NCBI RefSeq assembly: GCF_900101905.1
Contig: NZ_FNAJ01000009.1
Span: forward strand, 253,570 to 317,569
DNA: 64,000 bases
Origin: Myxococcus virescens
GTDB taxonomy: Bacteria > Myxococcota > Myxococcia > Myxococcales > Myxococcaceae
Direction: 5' to 3'
Shown here: positions 19,461-26,885 of the stretch, one piece after another
Numbering within the stretch: position 1 is the stretch's first letter
Layout: every line of letters starts with the position of its first letter
Program-made: the position numbers and the translations under genes
Notes under the pieces: generated by a model
What the model saw: the letters and a program-made list of their open reading frames with translations, nothing else
Database searches by the model: none
Told to the model about the DNA's origin: nothing

Positions 19461-21077
19461 TTATTTCTCCATGAACTGCTGCGCGGGGATGACCTGGATG
19501 GCCTCCGGGCGCAGGGGCAGCTTGGACGAGGAGATGGCCTGGTCCTGCGTCAGCAGTTCCTCTGACTTGGGTGACGCGTAGGTGATGGGCGACGGCGCAC
19601 CGGAGCGCAGCGCCTGGGCGAGCCCGTCGGCGTCCTCGGTGACGAAGACGAAGTTGAGGGCCTCGGGCTGCACGCGGCGGCGGAGCGCCTCCTGGACGGA
19701 CTGCGGCGTCATCTTCGCCATGGCCTGGCGGTACTGCTCCAGGAAGTCGGGCGTGCCGTAGAAGCGTCCGTCAATGGCGTAGCCCAGCCGGCGCTGGTCC
19801 GTCTGTTCCCACAGGCGGGTGTAGCCCTGGAGGAAGCCGCGCATCAGCTCGAAGCGCTCCTGCGGGATGCCCTCCTTCACCATCTGGTCCAGGAAGAACA
19901 CCGCGCCGCGCGTGGCGAACACGCCGTTGGTGGGCACCACGGGCCGAATCCACAGGGACATGTCCTGCTGCGTGCGCGCGATGTTGGTGCGGTTGTACGT
20001 GGTGCCGGGCGACTCGATGAAGTGCTCGGCGTAGGCGTAGTCGCCGTAGTTGAGGCCGCGCTTCTCGCGCAGCTCGGTGAAGAGCACGCCAATGGACTGG
20101 CGGTGCTCGCCCAGGTTGGACATGGCGAAGGCCACCGGGAAGAAGTCCGGGTCGCCGCGGCGGATGGTGCTGACAAAGCCCATGCTGACGGCGGTGGAGA
20201 GCGTGGGCTTCTGGATGATGACGGTGCGGCCGGCCGTCGTCGGCACGGCGGGCAGCTCCACGCGCGGAGCGCCCTTCGCGGGCAGCGCGGACAGGCGCGA
20301 GCTGAGCGCCTGTGCGAGCGCGTCATCCACCGCGCCCGCCAGGCCGATGACGAGCCGGTCCTGCGTGAAGACGCGCTGGGCGTGGGCCTTCACGTCGTCC
20401 AGCGTAATCGCCTTCAACCCCTGCACGGTGCCGCCCGTGAAGTGCGCGTAGGGGTGGCCCTGGTAGAGCAGGGCGTCCAACGCGACCTTGCCCAGGGCCT
20501 CGTCATTGGCGCTGCGCAGGCCGTTCTCCACGTCGCTGATGGCGTTGGCGCGCAGGCGCTCCAACTCGGCGGCGTCCAGGCGCGGGGCCAGGAGCACGTC
20601 GGTGAAGATGTCCTGGAAGCGCGCCAGGAAGTCCTTGTGGACGCGGCCGGAGAGCGTCGTGAACTCCTTGTCCACGAAGACGTCCAGCTCCGCGGCCATG
20701 GGGTACAGGGCCTCCAGCAGTTGCGAGGCGGTGAGCTTCTGCGTGCCGCCCTCCGCCATGAGCTGCGCGGTGAGGGCGGTGAGGCCCTCCTTGCCCTTCG
20801 GGTCGTCCACGGAGCCGGTGTGGAACACGAGCCGGAAGGAGACGATGGGCGAGTCCGGACGTGCCAGGACGACCTGCTCCATGGGCTTGGGCTGGCGCAG
20901 CGGCGTCGCGGGCACGGCCTCCGGGCGCGCGGGCTGCGGAGCGGGCTCGGGCGCCGCCGCCTGGGCGGGCACCGCGGGAGGCGGCGCGTTCTCGTCGGGA
21001 GGCGGCTTCGGCGTGGTGGCGCAGCCGACGAGCCCCAGGAGGGCGGTGAGGGACATGAGCGCTCGGGTCTTCATCAC
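19461..21077 (-). CDS. M16-family peptidase-like lipoprotein (probably inactive subunit)
   Basis: 538 residues with a lipobox LVGC near residue 19 and a Pro-rich linker. The insulinase fold is visible (LVFHTGSVDDPKGKEGLTALTAQLMAEGGT), but the HxxEH zinc motif is absent; the Arg/Tyr-rich partner motif region (EKRGLNYGDYAYAEH) is present. It overlaps the active M16 gene by 4 nt, the usual arrangement for a heterodimer. Confidence 0.87.
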   Translation of the reverse strand: MMKTRALMSLTALLGLVGCATTPKPPPDENAPPPAVPAQAAAPEPAPQPARPEAVPATPLRQPKPMEQVVLARPDSPIVSFRLVFHTGSVDDPKGKEGLTALTAQLMAEGGTQKLTASQLLEALYPMAAELDVFVDKEFTTLSGRVHKDFLARFQDIFTDVLLAPRLDAAELERLRANAISDVENGLRSANDEALGKVALDALLYQGHPYAHFTGGTVQGLKAITLDDVKAHAQRVFTQDRLVIGLAGAVDDALAQALSSRLSALPAKGAPRVELPAVPTTAGRTVIIQKPTLSTAVSMGFVSTIRRGDPDFFPVAFAMSNLGEHRQSIGVLFTELREKRGLNYGDYAYAEHFIESPGTTYNRTNIARTQQDMSLWIRPVVPTNGVFATRGAVFFLDQMVKEGIPQERFELMRGFLQGYTRLWEQTDQRRLGYAIDGRFYGTPDFLEQYRQAMAKMTPQSVQEALRRRVQPEALNFVFVTEDADGLAQALRSGAPSPITYASPKSEELLTQDQAISSSKLPLRPEAIQVIPAQQFMEK

Positions 21078-22435
21078 TTCGTCCCTCCCTGGGCGTCCGT
21101 CTTGGGGGTGAGGCTGAGCAGGATGAGCTTGTTGGCGGTGAGGTAGCGCTTGGTGAAGTCGGAGAGCTGCGCGGGCGTCACCTTGGGCAGGCTCTGCAGG
21201 TGGCGCTGGAAGCCGTCGGGCGAGCCCGTGACGCCGGCGTACCAGCCGAGCTGGATGCCCACGTCGCGAGGCGTCTCCAGGGCCATGAGCGCGCCGTAGC
21301 GGGCGTGGTCCTGGATGGCCTTGAGGCGCGCGGCGTCCACGCGGCCAGCGGCGAGCCGGCTGACCTCCTGGAGCAGCGTCTTGCGGACGGTGTCGCGGTG
21401 GCGCTCGTCCTTGAGGGTGGCGGTGAGGGTGAAGAGGTGCGGGTCGCGGTGCTCGGAGTAGTCACTGCCAATGGACTCCACGAGCTGCTTGTCCAGGACC
21501 AGCGTCTTGTAGGCGGGGCTGGTGGGGCCGGCGAGGTAGTCCACGAGGAGCGTCTGGATGGCGGCGTCGACCGGGCTGGTGCCGGCGCCGGGCGTGCGCC
21601 ACGCAATCACCTGCCGGGGCTGCGTGGGTTGAGGCCAGTCGATGTGGGCGGTGCGAGGGCCCTTCTGGGGCGGCTCGGCGGGGACGGAGACCTGGGCGGC
21701 CTTGCGGTCCCAGGGGCCGTAGTGCTGGCGCACGAGCTCCATGACCTTGGCGTCGTCGAAGTCGCCGATGATGAAGAGCAGGGTGTTGTCGGGCGTGTAC
21801 CAGCGCTCGAAGAAGGTGCGGCTGTAGTCATAGGCCTGGGGCATCGCCTGGATGTCCTTGTAGAAGCCCATGGTGGTGTGTTGGTACGTGTGGCGGGTGA
21901 AGGCCGCGGCGTTGAGCTCCTCCTCCATCTTGAGGAAGGGGGCGGCGGCGTTCTTGTGGTACTCGCCGAGCACGGCGAGCGCCTCCGTCTGGAAGGACGG
22001 CTGGCTGTACTCCAGGTTCCGGAAGCGGTCCGCCTCGATTTCGATGAGCTGGGGCAGGCCGGCGGTGGGGCCGTAGGAGTAGTAGAGGGTGATGTCGTCG
22101 GTGGTGAAGGCGTTGTCGTCGAAGCCGAAGTTCCCGAGGATGCGCTCGCGGTCGCCCTCCGGGTGCGTCTTCGTGCCCTTGAACATCATGTGCTCGAAGA
22201 AGTGGGCGAAGCCGGTGCGGCCGGGTTCCACCTCGTTGCGCGAGCCCACGCGGACCACGGTGACGTAGGCGATGATGCCGCGCGACGGGTAGGGCACGCG
22301 GACCACGGTGAGGCCGTTGGGCAGGGTGTCCGTGTGGAGGGTGTACGGGAACGCGTCCGACGCCGGGGTGGGCGCGGCGGCGGCCGGCAGGGCGGTGCCC
22401 AGCAGGAGCAGAAGGAGGGGGAGCAGTCGTCTCAT
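21074..22435 (-). CDS. M16-family zinc peptidase
   Basis: 453 residues with a signal peptide. The inverted zinc motif HFFEH with downstream Glu is present in the first domain (GFAHFFEHMMFKGTKTHPEG). The second M16 domain is degenerate, as usual. The gene is upstream of and coupled to the non-catalytic partner, so the two probably form one periplasmic protease. Confidence 0.92.
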   Translation of the reverse strand: MRRLLPLLLLLLGTALPAAAAPTPASDAFPYTLHTDTLPNGLTVVRVPYPSRGIIAYVTVVRVGSRNEVEPGRTGFAHFFEHMMFKGTKTHPEGDRERILGNFGFDDNAFTTDDITLYYSYGPTAGLPQLIEIEADRFRNLEYSQPSFQTEALAVLGEYHKNAAAPFLKMEEELNAAAFTRHTYQHTTMGFYKDIQAMPQAYDYSRTFFERWYTPDNTLLFIIGDFDDAKVMELVRQHYGPWDRKAAQVSVPAEPPQKGPRTAHIDWPQPTQPRQVIAWRTPGAGTSPVDAAIQTLLVDYLAGPTSPAYKTLVLDKQLVESIGSDYSEHRDPHLFTLTATLKDERHRDTVRKTLLQEVSRLAAGRVDAARLKAIQDHARYGALMALETPRDVGIQLGWYAGVTGSPDGFQRHLQSLPKVTPAQLSDFTKRYLTANKLILLSLTPKTDAQGGTK

Positions 22436-22576
22436 TCAGGTGCCTCGTGGCCGGGACGGAAGAAGCGGGACCCGGCGGGTAGGCGACCCTACGACGGCTG
22501 GCTCGGTGGGGGAGGGGCTTGTGCGCGGAGTGTCTACGGCCGTGCGCCCAGATGTGCCCGCGGCCATTCAGGAGGA

Positions 22577-22604
22577 TTGACGCGCCCCCGTCAGCGGTTA
22601 ATCT
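22577..22604 (+). promoter_or_regulatory. probable ssrA promoter
   Basis: TTGACG (22577-22582), 16 nt, TAATCT (22599-22604). This is close to a housekeeping sigma-70 promoter and lies about 50 nt before the mature tmRNA 5' end. Confidence 0.7.
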
Positions 22605-22654
22605 GAGGAAGACGCGGCGCAGTGAGTGGCCGCGTGACGTGCAGTGAACCTACC

Positions 22655-23017
22655 GGGGGCGACCTGGTTTCGACGGGGGCAATGAAGTTCGAGACGCGTG
22701 CCGAGCTTGTCAGGTAGCTCGTAAATTCAACCCGGCAAAGACACAAAAGCCAACGACAACGTTGAGCTCGCGCTGGCTGCCTAAAAACAGCCCATAGTGC
22801 GCGGTCCCCCCGCCCTCGGCCTGTGGGGTTGGGACAGACCGTCATAATGCAGGCTGGCTGCCGAGGGCGCCTGGACCCGAGGTGGCGAGACCTTTCCAGG
22901 ACCGGCTCTGAGTATCCCGTCCGTGGGAGCCTCAGGGACGTAGCAAATCGCGGACTACGCACGTAGGGTCGAAGAACGGACGGCTTTCGGACGCGGGTTC
23001 GATTCCCGCCGCCTCCA
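22655..23017 (+). ncRNA. ssrA: transfer-messenger RNA (tmRNA)
   Basis: Rescues stalled ribosomes by trans-translation. The 5' end GGGGGCG pairs with the 3' CGCCTCC to form the 7-bp acceptor stem (one G-U), followed by discriminator A. The 5' domain has GGTTTCGACGGGG. The reading frame at 22749-22784 encodes ANDNVELALAA followed by TAA. The T-arm is GGTTCGATTCCC. CCA is not encoded (the next bases are CTG), so it must be added. The last 20 nt coincide with the prophage attL core, so integration leaves the gene intact. Confidence 0.95.
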
Positions 23018-24260
23018 CTGAATTCCCCAGCAATCCTACGGGGTTGCTGGGGGTGTAGTAACCCCGTAGTGACTCGCCCTTTTCGGGGCCCTCACCAGGG
23101 GCGTCGGGGAAGGGCAGCTTGAGCAGGGCCACCTGCTCGCAGAGTACCGGCCAGGACGGCGAAGTGTAGGTGTCCACGATGTCTCCTTCGGGGCCGTGAG
23201 TCACCCAGCGCAGCAGCTCCTTCCGGGCCCCGTCTTCCAACGCGCAGGTGATGAAGGTGCGCCGGGCGTCGTGCTGACGCCGGGGGCGCAGGCCGAGCTG
23301 CTCCAGGTCCTCGAGGAGCCGCTTGTAGGCCGAGGTCGAATTGAGGATGCCGGTGTCCGCCGCCGGCACGATGAAGTCCTCCGGCGTCGGCTGGCGGCCG
23401 TAGCACCGGGCCCAGCCCTCCGCCTGCCAGTCCTGGAGGATGCGCGCGAGCACCGGGTGGACGGGCACCTCTCGCACCACCCCTGTCTTCGTGGCGGCCT
23501 TCAGGAGCTTCTTCTTGACGTCGTAGCTGCTCGCGATGAGCAGCTTGCCCAGGGGCAGGAGGCGGGGCTGGTGGTGCGAGAAGCGCCGGGGTGTCGCTTC
23601 GTTGATGCGCATGCCCCCGAGGAAGAGGAGGGCGTAGAGCACCCGGCGGTTCTCCGGGATGTGCCGGGTGGTGATGAGCTGCACGGCCTCCTCGCGGGTG
23701 AAAATGGCGGTGTGGCGCCAGGCCAAGTCTTTGTCCCGCTTCTTCGGCAATTCGCCGCGGCGAGCGGTGAGGACGCACGGCGTCGCGCTCACCAGTTCCT
23801 CTCGCAGTGCGTCCGCGAACATGACGCGCAGCACCCCGTAGATATGCAGGATGGAGCGCGGCGCGAAGTACGGCTTGCCCTCCTCGTCCTTCAACGCCTG
23901 GAGGGCGCGGACGGCGGCGAGGATGTGGCGCGGACGCACGTCGGCCAGCACCAGGTCCTTCAGGTACGGCATGGCGTGGCTGATACGCACCTCGTCGTCG
24001 TTGATGGAGGCGATGCCGCGCGCTCGCCGCTCCTTCAGCCAGTGCTGGGTGTAGCGCCCCACGGTGATAGGGCCCAGGTCCGGAGCGGCGAGCCCACTCT
24101 CCCGCTCAGCCGCCACCTTCCGCTCGATGGCCGCCAGCAGCTTCTCGGCGCTCGCCTTGTGCATCGTCTTGGCGGACTTGCACTTCTGCTTGCCGTCCAA
24201 GCCCGTCCAGCCAATCCAGTAGAACTTCGAGTCGGCGCGTAGGTAGACGGTGCCCATCAC
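22932..24260 (-). CDS. int: tyrosine-recombinase integrase (prophage form)
   Basis: 442 residues. Catalytic set: Arg218 (GGMRINE), a probable Lys near 258, His330-x2-Arg333 (HDARR), His355 (THG) and Tyr365 (VDTYTS). The start is GTG 24260 (GTGA overlap with the xis-like stop) or ATG 24257. Residues 414-421 are the att core, and the last 21 residues are antisense tmRNA sequence acquired on integration. In the excised circle the frame continues through 59171-58845, giving 529 residues. As I recall, phage Mx8 also carries attP inside its int gene. Confidence 0.93.
   Translation of the reverse strand: MMGTVYLRADSKFYWIGWTGLDGKQKCKSAKTMHKASAEKLLAAIERKVAAERESGLAAPDLGPITVGRYTQHWLKERRARGIASINDDEVRISHAMPYLKDLVLADVRPRHILAAVRALQALKDEEGKPYFAPRSILHIYGVLRVMFADALREELVSATPCVLTARRGELPKKRDKDLAWRHTAIFTREEAVQLITTRHIPENRRVLYALLFLGGMRINEATPRRFSHHQPRLLPLGKLLIASSYDVKKKLLKAATKTGVVREVPVHPVLARILQDWQAEGWARCYGRQPTPEDFIVPAADTGILNSTSAYKRLLEDLEQLGLRPRRQHDARRTFITCALEDGARKELLRWVTHGPEGDIVDTYTSPSWPVLCEQVALLKLPFPDAPGEGPEKGESLRGYYTPSNPVGLLGNSVEAAGIEPASESRPFFDPTCVVRDLLRP
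22998..23021. other. attL: attL core (24 bp)
   Basis: Identical to 59172-59195. It covers the tmRNA T-arm and acceptor 3' strand. On the minus strand it encodes eight int codons (SVEAAGIE), exactly in frame. Confidence 0.95.
23025..23052. terminator. phage-borne hairpin behind ssrA
   Basis: Nine-bp stem CCCCAGCAA / TTGCTGGGG, loop of 10 nt. Its stem resembles the displaced host ssrA terminator (CCCAGCA...TTGCTGGG), suggesting the phage supplies a replacement 3' structure. The T run of the host version is missing. It lies within the int coding region. Confidence 0.55.
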
Positions 24261-24580
24261 CCACCCCTCGCGTACTGCGCGGCACGGGCCTCGATGGCGT
24301 CGTCGGGCACTTCGGCGTCGTCAGCCAGCGCGGGGGGCTGGTGGCGCAGCACCTCCAGTAGCTGCCGGCGGCTCACGAGAATCCGCCGCACCGTGCCGTA
24401 CCGCGTGAGCTGCCCGCTCTTGAGCCACGCCTGGATGGCGGCGCTGCTGGTGCGCGCGAGCGTCGCCGCCTCCACCAGCGTGAGCATGTCCACGTCCCTG
24501 CCCGGAACGCTCGCGCCCATCTCCTCGCGAATGACTCGCCGGACCATCCCTTCAAAGGCCGCCAGTGTTGTTGCATCCAT
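24257..24580 (-). CDS. excisionase-like helix-turn-helix protein
   Basis: 107 residues from ATG 24580 (TTG 24604 would add eight). The central segment LTLVEAATLARTSSAAIQAWLKSGQLTRYGTVRRILVSR is a MerR/Xis-type winged helix-turn-helix. Position directly upstream of int with overlapping codons suits a recombination directionality factor; Mx8 has a small gene (uoi) in the same place. An inverted repeat 54 nt upstream may be its operator. Confidence 0.75.
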   Translation of the reverse strand: MDATTLAAFEGMVRRVIREEMGASVPGRDVDMLTLVEAATLARTSSAAIQAWLKSGQLTRYGTVRRILVSRRQLLEVLRHQPPALADDAEVPDDAIEARAAQYARGG

Positions 24581-24633
24581 CTTCGACTTCCCCCACTCGG
24601 ACAAAGGTGAACAACTTCTGAGGTATGACGCGC

Positions 24634-24655
24634 GGTGACTACGTATTGAGTCACC
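24634..24655. promoter_or_regulatory. inverted repeat upstream of xis-int
   Basis: GGTGACT (24634-24640), 8-nt spacer, AGTCACC (24649-24655). Arms separated by about one helical turn suit a dimeric regulator of the xis-int transcript. Confidence 0.5.
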
Positions 24656-24899
24656 CTAGTGCCCGAGGCCGACTGGCCCGGCTGGCGCCGGCATCGACCG
24701 CGAGGATGTAGAGCAAGGTGTGCGCCAGCTTAGGGCGGCCCGGCCGCATGCAGCACAGCCGCGGGCAGGCGCGCACCGCTGGTGCGCCGGGTGTTGGTGG
24801 GCGCGCACGTCGCGCGTGGGGCGTGCGTGCCGTTCGTGGACGCACCGTCCACCCATGCGGAGTGCTGCGGGCACGGCCGCCACGCGGGGCGACCTGCCG

Positions 24900-24948
24900 C
24901 CGAAAGACGGGTTCCGCATGTGCTAGCGAACACATGCGAAAGCCCGCG
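24900..24948. repeat. structured element 1 of a homologous pair
   Basis: CCGAAAGACGGGTTC followed by an 8-bp stem CGCATGTG / CACATGCG with an 8-nt loop. A basal CGGG/CCCG pairing closes it (24908-24911 with 24943-24946). It aligns with element 2 at 25035-25084, with compensatory stem changes. Confidence 0.65.
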
Positions 24949-25020
24949 GGCGCGAGCGCTAGGACTGCGACGCGCAGCCACGAAAGGCGCGGTGGGGATG
25001 GCGGGGTGTCGTGCTGGATG

Positions 25021-25107
25021 CCTCATGCCGCCTCCCGAAAGACAGGTCCCGCTGGTGGCTCTGAGGCACCAGCGGAATCCTGCGGACACGCCCGGCGCAC
25101 CATGAGG
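25021..25107. repeat. structured element 2 with outer stem
   Basis: Core CCGAAAGACAGGTCC plus a 9-bp stem CCGCTGGTG / CACCAGCGG. It is enclosed by CCGC/GCGG (25028-25031 with 25082-25085) and by the outer stem CCTCATG/CATGAGG (25021-25027 with 25101-25107); the basal CAGG/CCTG pairing is an alternative to CCGC/GCGG. The core matches element 1 at 13 of 15 leading positions. Confidence 0.65.
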
Positions 25108-25252
25108 TGTTCCGGGGCCCTAACGGCAGCCGGACAAGGAGTCTAGCTACCGTATCTCGAATGGATGCGTGAGGTAACCCGCCGCTCAGAGCACAGCGGG
25201 ATACTGCGAACTTCAAAGCTACTACGTGCTTCGGAAAGCTAGCTGCGACTGT

Positions 25253-25270
25253 GGGGCGATTGCAAGCCCC
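25253..25270 (-). terminator. hairpin just after the 25271 gene
   Basis: GGGGC / GCCCC stem with an 8-nt loop immediately downstream of the leftward stop codon. No T run. Confidence 0.4.
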
Positions 25271-26230
25271 TCAACGAGAAATCGACTTCGGCTCGCCGGC
25301 TGTCCCGTTGGGTGGCACCAGCACGGGTACCCAGCACTTGCCCTTGTACTCGTACTGATCGTCGGGACAGGCGCCATCCTCGGCGGCAGTCTGCACCCAG
25401 CAGCCGCCCTTGATGTCCTTCTGGCTGCCACGGCAGGGCGGGCGCTTGTGGTTCCGGAAGGGACTGTCCGGGATGGCCGGAGCGAGCAGCATCGGAGGCG
25501 GAACGATGCCGCCCACGTCATAGACGGCTGTCGGAGGAAATTCGAGCGCCGCCCTGGCGACGCCGGAGGTGAGTGCGGCCTCGTCCTGCTCCGTGGCGGG
25601 CAGGGCGAGCGCGAAGCGCTGCAGCTCGGGCGGAGGTGGGGGCGCGTCCCGGTGCGTGGCGAGGAGGTAACTCGTGCCCAGGTAGCCTCCGCCGAGCACG
25701 TAGCCGCCAACCAGGAGGCCTAGGGCGGCATTCTTCCCGTGCCGCGAGGCGAGTTGCGTGGCGCGGCGCTTCATGCGCAGCCACCAGCGCGTCAGGCGCG
25801 ACGGGGGCGGCGTCAGCAGGTGGTCCAGCACGTTGGGGCTGCGCAGCAGCGACTCCAGCACCCCCGACACGTCGCGCATCGTCACGGCCATCTCCTCGCA
25901 GAGCTCGGCCGCGGAGACAGACACGGGGGCCGTGGCGGACAGCACCTCGAAGGTGGCGCGTCCCTGCATGGAGCCGACGCGGGCGGACCAGGCGCACGGG
26001 CTGTTCCCGTCCAGCTGCTCCTCGGTCGGTCGAAACACGAACGACGGGTTGCCGGTACGGACGTTGTGCGCGAGGTACGCGTCTCCCAGTTCGGTCCCGC
26101 GGGCGACGCACCGGCCCACGTGGTACTGCCCGACTCTCCCTGTCTGCTGCGGGCCTTCGTCGTCGCGCGGCCCAGTGCCGCGCGTGGCCTCTGACGTACC
26201 ACCACCGCGCTTATTCACGCCTGCACGCAT
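25271..26230 (-). CDS. kinase-N-lobe-like single-pass membrane protein
   Basis: 319 residues from ATG 26230 with GGAGAGGG upstream. Residues about 33-70 (GQYHVGRCVARGTELGDAYLAH, TGNPSFVFRP) resemble beta strands 1-3 of Ser/Thr kinases, but no catalytic loop follows. One membrane segment lies near 175-198. The Cys-rich C-terminus (PPCRGSQKDIKGGCWV, YEYKGKCWVP) resembles the extracytoplasmic ends of myxobacterial kinases. It is paralogous to the proteins at 56191 and 56754. Possibly a decoy or partner of host kinases. Confidence 0.7.
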   Translation of the reverse strand: MRAGVNKRGGGTSEATRGTGPRDDEGPQQTGRVGQYHVGRCVARGTELGDAYLAHNVRTGNPSFVFRPTEEQLDGNSPCAWSARVGSMQGRATFEVLSATAPVSVSAAELCEEMAVTMRDVSGVLESLLRSPNVLDHLLTPPPSRLTRWWLRMKRRATQLASRHGKNAALGLLVGGYVLGGGYLGTSYLLATHRDAPPPPPELQRFALALPATEQDEAALTSGVARAALEFPPTAVYDVGGIVPPPMLLAPAIPDSPFRNHKRPPCRGSQKDIKGGCWVQTAAEDGACPDDQYEYKGKCWVPVLVPPNGTAGEPKSISR

Positions 26231-26301
26231 GCCCCTCTCCCGTTCGGCTGCCTGGGGGACCACCAGCCGTTCAATCTACCTGGACTGCTTGGAATCCTGT
26301 C

Positions 26302-26652
26302 CTACGACTTACGCTTGGAGCTGCGAGGCCGCGACGGCGCAGGCGCGGCATGCACCGCTTCCTTCTTCACGTCTTCGAGGTGCTGCTGGTAGCTGTCCCG
26401 CTTCTCTTGCGGTTGCTCCCGGTGCCACTGCTCCTCTGCCCACGTCAGCATCTGCTCGATGATGTCGTTGCGGCTCCTGTTGACCGTCCGGGCAATGGCC
26501 TCCAGGCGTTGCCAGTGCTGCTCCCGCAGGCGGAGCGGCACCCCGCGGATGGGGTTGTTGCTGTGGTCTTCTAGAACCGGCGCCACTTCGAGGACTCCTC
26601 GCGTGAGTGCATGCTGCACGGGGGACCTCCCTCTTACGTGGGAACCATTCAT
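26302..26652 (-). CDS. ribbon-helix-helix-type DNA-binding protein (candidate repressor)
   Basis: 116 residues from ATG 26652. The longer frame from TTG 26688 would start inside the -35 box. The core IRGVPLRLREQHWQRLEAIARTVNRSRNDIIEQMLTWAEEQ is a CopG/Arc-like strand-helix-helix, followed by a charged, basic tail. Four GGTATC repeats overlap its promoter, so it is probably autoregulated. Being leftward and self-contained next to int, it is the best candidate for a lysogeny regulator. No clear Shine-Dalgarno precedes the ATG, so the start is uncertain. Confidence 0.7.
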   Translation of the reverse strand: MNGSHVRGRSPVQHALTRGVLEVAPVLEDHSNNPIRGVPLRLREQHWQRLEAIARTVNRSRNDIIEQMLTWAEEQWHREQPQEKRDSYQQHLEDVKKEAVHAAPAPSRPRSSKRKS

Positions 26653-26659
26653 TGCGGCA

Positions 26660-26715
26660 AGAATGGTATCGGACTTGGTATCTGTCAAGTCGAATTTGGT
26701 ATCTTATTTGGTATC
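26660..26715 (-). promoter_or_regulatory. promoter with four operator-like direct repeats
   Basis: GGTATC on the plus strand at 26665, 26677, 26698 and 26710 (start-to-start 12, 21, 12), i.e. GATACCA on the transcribed strand. TTGACA (-35) lies at 26688-26683 between repeats two and three; a weak CATTCT is 17 nt later. The stretch is AT-rich compared with its surroundings. Confidence 0.7.
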
Positions 26716-26885
26716 GCTTTGTCCGGGCGGAGCAGGCCTCTCCGAGGGGGCATCGGCCTAACCCCCCTCGAAGGGTCTGCGTGCTGCGCAGCCCCTTCGG
26801 GGACAACACCCAAATTCTGGGTAGCGGAGGGTCAAGAGGGAGTTGACCCTGCCGGGTGACACCCCGGACCTGGGTATCGAGGGGC
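26716..26885. other. leader/terminator region with hairpins
   Basis: No gene. Contains AGGGTCAA / TTGACCCT (26828-26835 with 26843-26850) and an adjacent imperfect CCGGG/CCCGG stem just behind the 26886 stop. These could terminate the upstream transcript before the regulator promoter. A fifth GGTATC lies at 26875. Confidence 0.5.

Larger units (their letters stand above)
24656..25252. other. non-coding region rich in inverted repeats
   Basis: About 600 nt between the xis-like gene and the next leftward gene. Open frames here look like chance. It holds 7-3-7 hairpins GCGCACC/GGTGCGC (24771-24787) and GTGGACG/CGTCCAC (24836-24852) and the two homologous structured elements annotated separately. 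It may be transcribed as structured RNA or act as a regulatory/attachment arm region. Confidence 0.6.

Noticed and set aside
24718..25146. 142-codon plus-strand frame in the xis upstream region
   Set aside because: No ribosome site, atypical composition and it crosses conserved hairpins.
24656..25252. Possible retron or CRISPR, since hairpins repeat and retrons occur in Myxococcus
   Set aside because: No reverse transcriptase gene nearby, and no regularly spaced direct repeats with unique spacers.
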